DNA of 64,000 nt from Deltaproteobacteria bacterium (GTDB lineage Bacteria > Desulfobacterota > Desulfarculia > JACQYL01): the NCBI GenBank assembly GCA_016208165.1, contig JACQYL010000100.1:21810-85809 (forward strand), read 5' to 3'. Of this stretch, positions 1 through 8,907 are shown in pieces. The notes under the pieces are model-generated. The model was not told the origin of the DNA. It did not search any database and saw nothing but the letters and a program-made list of their open reading frames with translations. Each line of letters begins with the position of its first letter. Within the stretch, counting starts at the first letter, position 1. The position numbers were made by a program, and so were the translations under genes.

Positions 1-82
1 ATCCGAGCCGTCCCAGCTTGCCTGCCAGGTCCGCTCCGACGATGGCCTCGTCTTCAACGATGAGTATGGTGGCTTTACTCAT
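1..82 (-). CDS. Response regulator receiver domain, N-terminus only (cut by window edge)
   Basis: The first 27 codons are visible and read as a CheY-like receiver: an ILIVEDEAIV strand followed by the two acidic residues that bind Mg2+, then ADLAGKLGRLG. The ATG at 82 overlaps the TGA of the upstream kinase (79-81) by 4 bases, so the two are translationally coupled and are probably cognate partners. The same N-terminus occurs in the hybrid kinases starting at 8701 and 11187, so the full gene may be a receiver-PAS-kinase hybrid rather than a simple regulator. The phospho-acceptor Asp and any output domain lie outside the window. Confidence 0.8.
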   Translation of the reverse strand, partial: MSKATILIVEDEAIVGADLAGKLGRLG

Positions 83-1827
83 GTCTTCGGTCCCCCGAAC
101 GCGATCGTGAACTCGGTTCCTTTTACGCTGGATACTTCTACGGCGGCGCGGAGCTGCTTGGCCAACATCTGCACCAGACGAAGACCAAGGGATCGGGACT
201 GCCTCCAGTCAAACTGCTCCGGCAGGCCCGTCCCATTGTCGCGCACGCATAAGCGCACCCGGCCTTGCGCGTCGCCGCGGAGCGACATGGTTACTTGACC
301 GCCGGCCCGGCCGTTGAAGGCGTGTTTCAGCGCGTTGCTGAACAACTCGTTGAGGATCAGCCCGCACGGCACCGCTACATTAACCGGGAGCAACACCGGC
401 TCCAGGTCCAGAACCAGCCGGACGCCGTCGGCGTCACTCCCGTGGGCTCGCCAAAGGTAGTTTAGCAGACTTTGGGCATAGTCGGCAAACTCAACTCGAG
501 CCAGATCGGTAGACTGGTAAAGTTTTTCATGGACCATAGCCATGGAACGTATCCGGTGGGTCACGTCCTGGAGTATGTCTCGAATGACCGCGTTGTCCGT
601 ATCGTCCGCCTGTAAGGCCACCAGGCTCGAAATGACCTGCATGTTGTTCTTTACCCGGTGGTGCACTTCCTTCAGCAGCACCTCCTTCTCAGCCAGCGAC
701 GCCCTGAGCGCCTCTTCCACCTGCTTGCGCTCGGTTATGTCCTCAAAGTAGACGGACATTCCGCCACCCTCTCGAGGGAAACATCGGTTGTGAAACCAGC
801 GGCCCCATGGTTCGTAGAAGTTCTCGAAATCCCGGATTTCTCCGGCCGCCGCACGGCGGAATTCTTGCTCCAGACGGGTGCCCCGCGTGAGAGGGAATAC
901 CTGCCAGTGATTCTTGCCGAGCACCTCATCGCGGCGGATGTCCAGAATGCGTTCAGCCGGGCCGTTGACGTAGATAAATCGCCAGTCTCCATCACAGGCG
1001 AAGAATCCGTCGCCTATACTCTCGAGTGTTGTCCGGAGCAGCTCCTCGGCCCGTTTGCGCTCTTCCACCTCTCTGCTCAATTCATCTCTTGAAACCGTGG
1101 TGTCTCTCAGTTGTTCCGTCATCGCGTCGAAGGAACGGGAGAGTTCCCCGATTTCATCCTGTGTCGATATGGCGATGCGGTGACTGAGATTTCCGGCCGC
1201 GACAACTTCAGTTCCTTTTCGCAGTGCCGTAAGAGACGTATTGATGTTTCTCACCATCCCGATCAAGGCGGTGGTGAGAGGGAACGTTACGGCGATGACA
1301 AGGAAAAAGATGAGTATATTAATCCTTCTCTGGGTCGTCGTAATCTCATCATGAATCAGACTCTCGAGGCGTAACGCGCTCGAGAGCACCCCTCTCGATT
1401 GTATAAGTACACGTCCTGCCAGGCGTTCCTCCGCCTCTTCGATCAACTCGGTGCTTGCTGCCTGCGCAGGATGTTGGTAATTGGAGACCAATTTGAGGAA
1501 GGCTTCTTTCATCGATCTGCTATTATGGCGAATATTTTCCAACATCTCTTGCTTTTCAGCGCTATTGAACCGGATCGTTGCAGTGAGTTCCGTTACCGAA
1601 TCGTGCTCCGAAAGAAACTGCAGCATCGGGCGATCGTCGGGGTAAAGCATGTAGGAACGGGCGAAGCTGCTGAGTTCATTCACGCCGTGCATGATTCGCC
1701 GGGTCGTCTTACCTTCTTCCAGGGAGCGCTCCATCGTTTTATGGGAGATGAGCAGCGCGAGGCCGATGACCACCGCCATGAGTACCGGCGTCCATGCGGA
1801 AAGTTTCAATTTCCTGGAGATTCTCAT
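79..1827 (-). CDS. Transmembrane sensor histidine kinase (HAMP-PAS-HisKA_2-HATPase)
   Basis: This 582-residue inner-membrane kinase has TM1 at about 9-28, a periplasmic segment of about 140 residues, TM2 at about 169-192, HAMP (195-245), PAS (262-370), a HisKA_2 dimerisation domain with the phosphoacceptor in KEVHHRVKNN (His389/390), and a HATPase with N-box NELFSNALKHAF (493-504) and DNGTGLP. It starts 8 bases after the stop of the solute-binding lipoprotein gene and its own stop overlaps a receiver start. That order suggests the lipoprotein presents a ligand to the kinase, which phosphorylates the receiver. HisKA_2 kinases often pair with receivers that do not bind DNA. The ligand cannot be deduced. 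The HisKA_2/HATPase part is nearly the same as in the kinases ending at 3023 and 11184. Confidence 0.93.
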   Translation of the reverse strand: MRISRKLKLSAWTPVLMAVVIGLALLISHKTMERSLEEGKTTRRIMHGVNELSSFARSYMLYPDDRPMLQFLSEHDSVTELTATIRFNSAEKQEMLENIRHNSRSMKEAFLKLVSNYQHPAQAASTELIEEAEERLAGRVLIQSRGVLSSALRLESLIHDEITTTQRRINILIFFLVIAVTFPLTTALIGMVRNINTSLTALRKGTEVVAAGNLSHRIAISTQDEIGELSRSFDAMTEQLRDTTVSRDELSREVEERKRAEELLRTTLESIGDGFFACDGDWRFIYVNGPAERILDIRRDEVLGKNHWQVFPLTRGTRLEQEFRRAAAGEIRDFENFYEPWGRWFHNRCFPREGGGMSVYFEDITERKQVEEALRASLAEKEVLLKEVHHRVKNNMQVISSLVALQADDTDNAVIRDILQDVTHRIRSMAMVHEKLYQSTDLARVEFADYAQSLLNYLWRAHGSDADGVRLVLDLEPVLLPVNVAVPCGLILNELFSNALKHAFNGRAGGQVTMSLRGDAQGRVRLCVRDNGTGLPEQFDWRQSRSLGLRLVQMLAKQLRAAVEVSSVKGTEFTIAFGGPKT

Positions 1828-1835
1828 AGGCTTTC

Positions 1836-2834
1836 CTATTTCCCCGTGATCCGGACAGCCTCAGGTCTTATCGTTTTAAGCGCTGAGGCATCAACGAAAT
1901 CCAAGAAATTGGGAAGCCTCCGGCCGGCGGCGCCTTCTCCTTTGGAGATCCATCGCGCCTGGTCTTCCATGTTCAATATCAGGCTCTGATCCAGCACCGC
2001 GGTAAATCGGTAATCGATCCAGTCCCTCTCGAAAAGAGAGCCGTCCGCTCCGATGTGTCTCGAAAAGACGGCGCGTGTCTCGGAAGGGCGTTCCGAAATG
2101 AATTCGTTGGCGGATATGATTGCCCGCAGGAATCTCTTGATAGGTTCGGGACGGTCCCTGACGAAGCCTTGTGTGGCTGCCATGTCCCATGTCATCGTGT
2201 AGATGCTCGGATCTTGAAGCACCGTCGCGTTGCCGGCGAGCTTTTCTCGAAGCATGATCGTGTGGGGCGCCCAGGTGCTTACGGCGTCCACCTCGCCCTT
2301 CAGCAAAGCGTCGACCACCCTATCGGTGGAAAGATGGACCATCCGGACATCCTTTGGATCGATATAGGAAGTGATCAAATAGATATGGAGAAAGAAATCG
2401 GACGTGGTTCCCGCCACTACTCCGATGCTCTTGCCCTTGAGGTCTTGGGGCCCCGATATTCCCCTGTCTTTCCTCCCGACGATCAGGATCGCCCGGTCGA
2501 TCTCGCAAATCGTAGCGATGACGGCAAGCGGCTTGCCGTGCATGGCGGCGCGGGCAATCGGCGTTTCACCGGCCGTGGCGAGGTCCGCCTTTCCTGAAAG
2601 GACCGCATCCAGGCCCAAGTGGCCGGACAGGTAAGTTTGGAGGGTTACATCAAGCCCTTCATGCTTGAAATAGCCTTTCTCTTGGGCGACGTAGATCGGG
2701 GCGGACGCGGGCCAGGGTGTCACGGCAACAACGATGTTCTCCTGTTTCTGGGAGCCGCCTTGCTTTTCTTTCGGGCTGCACCCGGCCATGCCGGCCACAA
2801 CAATCATGAGCAGCACCAGGAACGCTCTAACCAT
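1836..2834 (-). CDS. NMT1/SsuA-type solute-binding lipoprotein
   Basis: About 332 residues. The N-terminus is a lipoprotein signal (MVRAFLVLLMIVVAGMAGC) with the lipobox Cys at residue 19, so the mature protein should be membrane-anchored in the periplasm. The fold is the type II periplasmic binding protein of nitrate/sulfonate/thiamine-precursor transporters: YVAQEKGYFKHEGLDV near the start, then GKADLATAGETP and GEVDAVSTWAP. I chose the second ATG (2834) because GAGAGGTGAT sits directly before it; an ATG 15 bases upstream lacks a good site. No permease or ATPase gene is adjacent. The next gene is a sensor kinase, so a sensory rather than transport role is inferred. The specific ligand is unknown. 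Confidence 0.88.
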   Translation of the reverse strand: MVRAFLVLLMIVVAGMAGCSPKEKQGGSQKQENIVVAVTPWPASAPIYVAQEKGYFKHEGLDVTLQTYLSGHLGLDAVLSGKADLATAGETPIARAAMHGKPLAVIATICEIDRAILIVGRKDRGISGPQDLKGKSIGVVAGTTSDFFLHIYLITSYIDPKDVRMVHLSTDRVVDALLKGEVDAVSTWAPHTIMLREKLAGNATVLQDPSIYTMTWDMAATQGFVRDRPEPIKRFLRAIISANEFISERPSETRAVFSRHIGADGSLFERDWIDYRFTAVLDQSLILNMEDQARWISKGEGAAGRRLPNFLDFVDASALKTIRPEAVRITGK

Positions 2835-2915
2835 ATCACCTCTCTCCATAGAGTGCGTGGCAGGCTCTATCCCGTCCTGGTCACGTTCACCACTGGGATG
2901 TTGGTGCGGAACAAT

Positions 2916-3026
2916 TCAGGAGATGTCGAATGGCGACACACCCTCGTTCGAGGCAATCCGATGACCGGCCGGGTCCTCCCCGACGACGGCCTCATCTTCG
3001 ACGGCGAGTACAGCGGTGTTGCTCAC
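2916..3026 (-). pseudogene. Decayed receiver-domain remnant
   Basis: A GTG at 3026 overlaps the TGA of the preceding kinase by 4 bases, the same geometry seen at the other kinase/receiver junctions. The 36-codon frame starts VSNTAVLAVEDEAVVGED, clearly matching the MSKTSILIVEDEAIVAAD start of the intact receivers. It then loses similarity (PAGHRIASNEG) and hits TGA at 2916. I infer the remains of a deleted or frameshifted receiver gene. About 80 bases further on, the next module's lipoprotein gene begins. It is unlikely to encode a functional protein. Confidence 0.7.
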
Positions 3027-6000
3027 GTCTTCGATACCGAAAAAGCGATCGTAAACCCGGTTCCTTCGACGCTGGAAACGTCCACGGCGGCGTGCAGTTG
3101 CTTGGCCAACATCTGCACCAGGCGTAAGCCCAGGGTTCGGGACTGCGTCCAGTCAAAGCGTTCCGGCAGGCCCGTGCCGTTGTCGCGTACGCACAGGCTC
3201 ACCCGGCCTTGGGCATCGCCTCGAAGCGACACGGTGACCTGGCCGCCGTCTCGGCCGTCGAAGGCGTGCTTCAGCGCGTTGCTGAACAGTTCGTTGAGGA
3301 TCAGACCGCATGGCACCGCCGCATTCACCGAGAGCGACACCGGCTCCAGATCAAGAGCCAGCCGGATGCCGTCCGCATCACTCCCATAAGAGCGCCAGAG
3401 ATAGTACAGCAGACTTCGGGCGTAGTCGGCGAAATCCACCTGGGCAAGATCCGCCGACTGGTACAGTTTCTCGTGAACCATAGCCATGGAACGCACCCGG
3501 TGGGTCACGTCCTGGAGGACGTCGCGCATGGCATGATCCCGCACTTCTTCGGCCTGCAGACCGACCAGGCTGGAAATGACCTGCAGGTTGTTTTTGACGC
3601 GGTGATGAATTTCCTTTAACAGGACTTCCTTCTCGCAAAGGGACGCTCTGAGGCGCTCCTCCCCTTCGCGCAAGTCGAGCTCCGCTTGCACGCGGCCGGT
3701 GATGTCGATACCGTAGAGGTTGATGTATTCCTCACCCGGCGGCTGCACGGCGGAAACGCTGAACACGCTGCCGGCCGGATTGGTGATCTGAGTTTCGATG
3801 GCGTGGTCTGTTCCTCGGGCTTGGGCCACGGCGGCGTACACAGGGTCCGGCAGCGGTCCGCCGGCTTGCCAGCCCAAGGTCGCCATCCAGTCCCTTGCAG
3901 GCGCGTTGGTGTACAAGATCACCCCGTTGGGAGAACATCGGAGCACAGCATATGGATTTTCCTCCGGGAACTGGGACAAACTTCGCAGCGCTTCTTCGGC
4001 ATTCTTTCGCTCGGTAATGTCCTGGGTAATCCCGAAGCCTCCAAGCAGGTTGCCCGTTTCTTCGAACTCGAGATAGGCCTTTTCACGCACCCATCGGACT
4101 TTGCCGGCCACCACGATGCGGTGCTCGATGTCGTAGGGTTCGCCGCGCAAAGCCGCCTGCCATTGCGTGTCCACATACGAACGGTCGTCGGGGTGAACGA
4201 TCTGAAGGAACGTCTCGTAGGTTAACGGTGTCCCTTTGGGTACGCCAAAAACGCGATAATTCTCGTCGGACCACGTGAGGACGTTGCGGTTAACGTCCAG
4301 GCGCCAACTGCCGATCTGTCCCACTTCCTGCGCACGATCCAGGTCTTCCCGGCTTTGACGGAGAGCTTTGTCCGCCTGCTTGCGCTCGGAGATGTCCACA
4401 AAGAGCACGGCGAACTGGCTGGGTGCGGTGCGGTAGGCAAAGACTTCGTACCACCGGTCCAATGGAGCCGAATAATTCTCGATATGGGCAGGGGTCCCCT
4501 CGAGGGCCACGCGACCGTAGGTCTCGATCCAGTAGATCTCGATGTCGGGCATGACTTCCCGCACCGTTCTTCCGATCACCGCCTCGCGGCTCAGGCCGGT
4601 GAGGCGCTCGAAGGCCGGGTTGGTTTCCAGGAAACGGTAGTCGCAGGGCTTGCCGTCGGCGTCGATGACGATCTCGTGCAGGGCGAACCCCTCCGTCATG
4701 TTGTTGAAGAGCGAGCGCTGACGCGCCTCGCTTTCCTGCAGATCCCTTGTGCGCTCGGCCACCCGCTGCTCGAGCGTTGCGTTGATTTCCTTGAGTTCCT
4801 TTTCGGCCCGACTCCTGCGATGGATCTGTGTGAAAAGCGCGGCGATCAGTAACAACTGGGCCACCAAGAGGCTGAGTATGCCGGTCATAGGCCACGCGTA
4901 CCGGTCCCAGAGGGAAGGGACTCTATTTAGAAAGATGCTTTCTTCGGGAAGCTCGCCTGCCTCGCCGTCCCATCTTTGAATCTGCCGCCAATCGAACATG
5001 GGTACCGGCTTGCCGATCATTATTTTGGATTGTTCGGTGAAACGGATCTTCCCGTTCAGAATATCCAGGGCGAGCCTGGCGGCCCGGGCGCCTTCCGCCT
5101 CGAAGCTGAGCAGGGATCCGCCGACCACGCCCAATCCCAGTAGAGTATCGTAAAGACCGAACACAGGCGCGTTGGCGGCCTCGGCAACCATCTCCCCCAC
5201 GTCCCTGGGGGTAAAGGTCCGGCCGGTTTTATCCGTGAAGACGTTGCAATAGATAACGATGCTTCGGCGAGGAAGATCGGCGACCCGCTCGATCATCTCC
5301 TCGACGGAATTATTGGACGTGTATTCAAATTGAAGCCTATCTTCCCAATCGGCAAAAGCGCTCTTGGCCTCGGCTTCGACCCATCGGTCCGTCTCGGAAA
5401 CACCGCTGACGAAAACCACTCGTTCCGTTTGTGGGAACAAGTCCAATGCCCGTTCCAAAGTACCCCGCATGTCAAGGCTGATCAGCAGGCGGAAAACCCG
5501 ATGTTCCGTGTCTTCCTCCTTGAAGGCCCCTTGCACATTCCAGGACACCACGGGAACATTGGGAAAGATATCTTTGGCGTCGTTCAGGAGAAAACCCATT
5601 GCAGGCGCGTGAAAGGTGACAACCATGTCGATATCGCTCTCCGTATATTTGTGGCGCAGCATCTCCGTCAAGGCCTGCCGGTGCTTGTTGCCCTTGATGT
5701 GCAAGAGGTCGAGGTACTCGAAGAACAGCGTGTTCGTGCTTACGCCGGCGTCTTCCATTACTGCAATGAAGGCGGGATTCATCTTTCGATAGGCGGGCAA
5801 CGAGTACCCGTAGGAGCAGAGCACCAGGATATGCTTCGGCTTGAGCAAGATCCGGTCCCCCGGATGCTCTTGAGAAAAGGCGGCCTCTGCATGGAACACG
5901 AAGGAGGAAAGCATCGCCATAAGAAAAAGGATCGCAACATTCCGTCGCCGGACTGCAAATCGGAGCCGCTGATTTCGCTGTTTACCATTAGGATCCTGCG

Positions 6001-6148
6001 AGACGGCAAGGCCCCGCGCGTCCTTGCGTGATCCTCGTGGGGTCGGACGGCTTGGTTCCCGAGACCATTTAGATTTATCGATGATATCCGTGTACACAAA
6101 ACACCCTAAAAAAATACGTATTCCGGATTCGGCTTCGGGAAGATACAA
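3023..6148 (-). CDS. Sensor kinase with fused ABC_sub_bind-type periplasmic domain (3xPAS-HisKA_2-HATPase)
   Basis: About 1041 residues. After a hydrophobic signal segment (about 70-92) comes a periplasmic domain (about 105-390) resembling the ABC_sub_bind (TrpX/YtfQ-like) family: ILVLCSYGYSLPAYRKMNPA, then VVTFHAPAMGFLLNDAKD. One TM helix follows (WPMTGILSLLVAQLLLIAALF), then a coiled coil, three PAS domains, HisKA_2 (KEIHHRVKNN near 849) and HATPase. Unlike its neighbours it carries its binding protein in cis. The start is uncertain: the TTG at 6148 has a long unusual leader, and a GTG at 6097 after AGGGTG is an alternative. The stop overlaps a decayed receiver. Its HisKA_2/HATPase block is almost a copy of those in the other two kinases. 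Confidence 0.9.
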   Translation of the reverse strand: MYLPEAESGIRIFLGCFVYTDIIDKSKWSREPSRPTPRGSRKDARGLAVSQDPNGKQRNQRLRFAVRRRNVAILFLMAMLSSFVFHAEAAFSQEHPGDRILLKPKHILVLCSYGYSLPAYRKMNPAFIAVMEDAGVSTNTLFFEYLDLLHIKGNKHRQALTEMLRHKYTESDIDMVVTFHAPAMGFLLNDAKDIFPNVPVVSWNVQGAFKEEDTEHRVFRLLISLDMRGTLERALDLFPQTERVVFVSGVSETDRWVEAEAKSAFADWEDRLQFEYTSNNSVEEMIERVADLPRRSIVIYCNVFTDKTGRTFTPRDVGEMVAEAANAPVFGLYDTLLGLGVVGGSLLSFEAEGARAARLALDILNGKIRFTEQSKIMIGKPVPMFDWRQIQRWDGEAGELPEESIFLNRVPSLWDRYAWPMTGILSLLVAQLLLIAALFTQIHRRSRAEKELKEINATLEQRVAERTRDLQESEARQRSLFNNMTEGFALHEIVIDADGKPCDYRFLETNPAFERLTGLSREAVIGRTVREVMPDIEIYWIETYGRVALEGTPAHIENYSAPLDRWYEVFAYRTAPSQFAVLFVDISERKQADKALRQSREDLDRAQEVGQIGSWRLDVNRNVLTWSDENYRVFGVPKGTPLTYETFLQIVHPDDRSYVDTQWQAALRGEPYDIEHRIVVAGKVRWVREKAYLEFEETGNLLGGFGITQDITERKNAEEALRSLSQFPEENPYAVLRCSPNGVILYTNAPARDWMATLGWQAGGPLPDPVYAAVAQARGTDHAIETQITNPAGSVFSVSAVQPPGEEYINLYGIDITGRVQAELDLREGEERLRASLCEKEVLLKEIHHRVKNNLQVISSLVGLQAEEVRDHAMRDVLQDVTHRVRSMAMVHEKLYQSADLAQVDFADYARSLLYYLWRSYGSDADGIRLALDLEPVSLSVNAAVPCGLILNELFSNALKHAFDGRDGGQVTVSLRGDAQGRVSLCVRDNGTGLPERFDWTQSRTLGLRLVQMLAKQLHAAVDVSSVEGTGFTIAFSVSKT

Positions 6149-6259
6149 ATCGCCCTCCAGGCCGACGATCCCAAAGAGAACACGCCACGGAAGGTCATGA
6201 TCGCCTTCCAGCCTTCTTGATCGAGGAGGATATTCGTAGACGGCTTCGGCTTGATGTCC

Positions 6260-8701
6260 CTAGCGGTCGCGATCCATCCCATAGATCGCCTTCAGCAGTT
6301 CCGCCGAGGAAGCGGTCTTGTTTACGAAAGCTTCCGCCCCCGCCTCGATCATCGCCTGGGCGATCTGCTCGTCCTGGTGCATCGACAGGCCGATCACCCG
6401 CACTTCGGGCAACTCGGCCTTGATGCGCCGGGTGGCCTCGATGCCGTCGATTTCCGGCATGGAAACGTCCATCAGGATCACATCCGGCTTGAGCTGACGG
6501 GCCCGATCGATGGCTTCCCGGCCATTGGCCGCTTCGCCCACCACCTGGATGTCCGGTTGGCCGTTCATCAATCGGATCAGTCCCTGCCGTATCACCCGGT
6601 GATCGTCGGCGAACAGCACCCGGATGACGGCCGTGACCGGCGTAGATGCGGCGTCGGCCGCAATGCCGGGCTGTTGGACGGCCGCCGGCCGCCGCACTCC
6701 GGTTTTGGCCATATCTGGAGGAATCGTCAGACAGAAGCGACTGCCCCGCCCCGGGGCGCTCTCCATCACAAGGTCGCCCCCCATGTAGCGAGCCCGCTCC
6801 CGCAGGCTCAGCAGTCCCAAACCGGCTGTCGCTGCAACGGAATCCAGACGTTCGGGATCGAATCCCCGGCCTCGATCGCTGACGGTAATCATCAGGCGGC
6901 CGTCGAAGGTCGAAAACACGACACGAGCGCTTTTCACCCCGGCGTGCTTTACAACATTGAACAGCAGTTCCTGCACCGCGCGGAATAAAAACATCTTCAA
7001 TGGGGTACTTTCCAGCCGGCATTCCGAGTCCGTCTTAAGCTCGACTTGCAGCCCGAACTGCTCGCCCATTTGACGGGACAGCCATTCAAGCGAAGGGACC
7101 AGACCCGAATGGTAAAGCACCGGCGGGCTCAGCTCGTGCGACAGGCGGCGGGATTTGCTTATCGAGTCCTCCAGCAGTTGCTCCACGTTCGCCAGCATCG
7201 GCTCGTGGGGCATACTCTCGCAGACCGCCTGAACCTGCATCCGGGCTGCGGCCAAGATCTGCTGCAGATCTTCGTGCAGCAGTTCGGCGACCCGCCGCCG
7301 CTCCCGCTCCTCGGCCTCGATCAGCTCCACCGCCAGGGCCTGAAGCTGGCTGGTCCTGCGCTCGGCCAGTTCGGTGCGTTCGGCCACCCGTTGCTCCAGA
7401 GTTACGTTCAGGTCCCGGAGCGCTTGTTCCGACTGCAATCGTTGCATGGCCACCGACACCTGGTCGGAAACGGATTTCATGAGGGCTATTTCGTCGGATG
7501 CAAACCTTGTCCGTGTTGTTGCGCCAAAGGACAAGGTTCCGATCAATCGGCCCTGGAAGAGCAACGGATGGCAGCAATAGGCCTGCACCCCATAAGACTT
7601 GACCAGTTGGGTCCGGAAATCATTGCTGTATTGAATATCCTCGGCAATGATGCGTTCCCCGTCGCGGGCCACGCACCCGCAGACCGCCACGCCGAAATCC
7701 AATTGCCGTATCGCGGCGGCCGCCTCCGGGGAAATACCTGCGCAGGCATTGAGATGCAGCCGCCGGCCGGGCTCTTCGACGAGGTAATTGAAGAAGAACC
7801 GGCAGTCGATGTGCGCCATCACGGCCCGGCAGAGTTCCTCGACAATGGCCTGCGGATCCTCGGCGCGCAGCAGCCGTTCCGCCACCATGGCCAACAGTTC
7901 CAAACGCTCTTTGCTCGTTCGCAATTCCTCTTCGGCCTGCCTGCGCCGGCTGATGTCGCGGAAGATCATCACCACGCCGAGAATATGGCCTTGATCGTCG
8001 AGGATGGGGGCTCCGCTGTCGTCTATAGGCACCTCTCCGCCGTCTTTGCGGAGCAGAACTGTGTGGTTGGCCAGCCCGACAATCTTGCCGTTCCGGAGCA
8101 CTTTGGCCACGGGGTCTTCCACGAACTTTCTCGTGTATTCGTTGACAATGCGAAAGACCTCTCTCAGCGGTTTTCCGGACGCCTCGGACATGCTCCAGCC
8201 GGTAAGGGCTTCGGCAACGGGATTGAGAAAGCTGATGAGGCCATCGGCATCCGTGGCGATCACTGCGTCGCCGATGCTGGTGAGAGTTACACGTAGCCAC
8301 TCGCGCTGCTCGCGGAGCTTTCGTTCGGCCTGATGCTTGAACAACGCCAACTCGATTTGCGTCGCCAGGTCCCGCTCTTCAAAAGGTTTCAGGATATAAC
8401 CGAAAGGCCCGGTGAGCTTGGCCCGGGCCAGGGTGGCGGAATCGGAATGGGCCGTCAGGTAGATCACCGGCACGTCGTGTCGGGCTCGGATCGCCTCGGC
8501 CGCTTCGATGCCGTCCAGCGGGCCTTCCAGTCGGACGTCCATCAGGATGAGCTGCGGGTCGAGGCGCCGGGCCATTTCCACGGCCTCCGCACCTTGTGCA
8601 GCGATTCCGGCCACTTCATATCCTAACTGGGTCAGCTTGTTGGCCAGGTCCGCAGCGACGATGGCCTCGTCCTCGACGATGAGGATGCCGGTATGGCTCA
8701 T
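6260..8701 (-). CDS. Hybrid kinase REC-PAS-GAF-HisKA_3-HATPase-REC
   Basis: An 813-residue soluble signalling protein. Order: receiver (about 5-118, LIVEDEAIVAADLANKLTQL), PAS (131-250, TDADGLISFLNPVAEALTGW), GAF-like domain (about 270-425), coiled coil, HisKA_3 of the NarX/DegS type with the acceptor in VAELLHEDLQQ (near 480), HATPase (DRGRGFDPERL), and a C-terminal NarL-type receiver (VLFADDHRVIRQGL, DVSMPEIDGIEATRRIK) with no helix-turn-helix. Phosphate could enter at the first receiver and leave at the last, so a phosphorelay role is inferred. The ATG at 8701 overlaps the stop of a degraded kinase tail, showing it once followed a HisKA_2 kinase gene. The first 250 residues are nearly identical to those of the 11187 hybrid. 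Confidence 0.92.
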   Translation of the reverse strand: MSHTGILIVEDEAIVAADLANKLTQLGYEVAGIAAQGAEAVEMARRLDPQLILMDVRLEGPLDGIEAAEAIRARHDVPVIYLTAHSDSATLARAKLTGPFGYILKPFEERDLATQIELALFKHQAERKLREQREWLRVTLTSIGDAVIATDADGLISFLNPVAEALTGWSMSEASGKPLREVFRIVNEYTRKFVEDPVAKVLRNGKIVGLANHTVLLRKDGGEVPIDDSGAPILDDQGHILGVVMIFRDISRRRQAEEELRTSKERLELLAMVAERLLRAEDPQAIVEELCRAVMAHIDCRFFFNYLVEEPGRRLHLNACAGISPEAAAAIRQLDFGVAVCGCVARDGERIIAEDIQYSNDFRTQLVKSYGVQAYCCHPLLFQGRLIGTLSFGATTRTRFASDEIALMKSVSDQVSVAMQRLQSEQALRDLNVTLEQRVAERTELAERRTSQLQALAVELIEAEERERRRVAELLHEDLQQILAAARMQVQAVCESMPHEPMLANVEQLLEDSISKSRRLSHELSPPVLYHSGLVPSLEWLSRQMGEQFGLQVELKTDSECRLESTPLKMFLFRAVQELLFNVVKHAGVKSARVVFSTFDGRLMITVSDRGRGFDPERLDSVAATAGLGLLSLRERARYMGGDLVMESAPGRGSRFCLTIPPDMAKTGVRRPAAVQQPGIAADAASTPVTAVIRVLFADDHRVIRQGLIRLMNGQPDIQVVGEAANGREAIDRARQLKPDVILMDVSMPEIDGIEATRRIKAELPEVRVIGLSMHQDEQIAQAMIEAGAEAFVNKTASSAELLKAIYGMDRDR

Positions 8702-8766
8702 TTCTTCAGTACCCCTAATCTAGTCGTGAACACGATTCCTTCATCTCCCGCTACTGCCCCGGCGGC
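8698..8766 (-). pseudogene. C-terminal remnant of a HisKA_2 kinase
   Basis: Twenty-two codons read AAGAVAGDEGIVFTTRLGVL plus two lysines, then a TGA that overlaps the ATG at 8701 by 4 bases. Aligned to the tails of the intact kinases (AAVEVSSVKGTEFTIAFGGP), the length, the AA, V, G and F positions and the stop/start geometry coincide. At the DNA level GTGAAC, TTCCTT and CGGCGGCGC are shared with positions 109-160. Nothing else of the kinase is left. I read this as the scar of a deleted kinase gene between two hybrids. Only a short stretch supports it, so it is tentative. Confidence 0.5.
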
Positions 8767-8907
8767 GCTGATTGAGCGAGCTCCGGCGCCTAGAGCCGCG
8801 CGAAACCGCCGAGCCACATCCTCGCTAATAGACCCATACGGTCGCCCTGTCCGAGCAAAGACGCTATAACATGCATCGAGATTCCGCTCGGATGTGTTCG
8901 CCGGATG

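Noticed and set aside
7046..8296. Long plus-strand open frame (416 codons)
   Set aside because: It is antisense to the GC-rich hybrid kinase at 6260-8701, has no family features, and kinase homology on the other strand is unmistakable.
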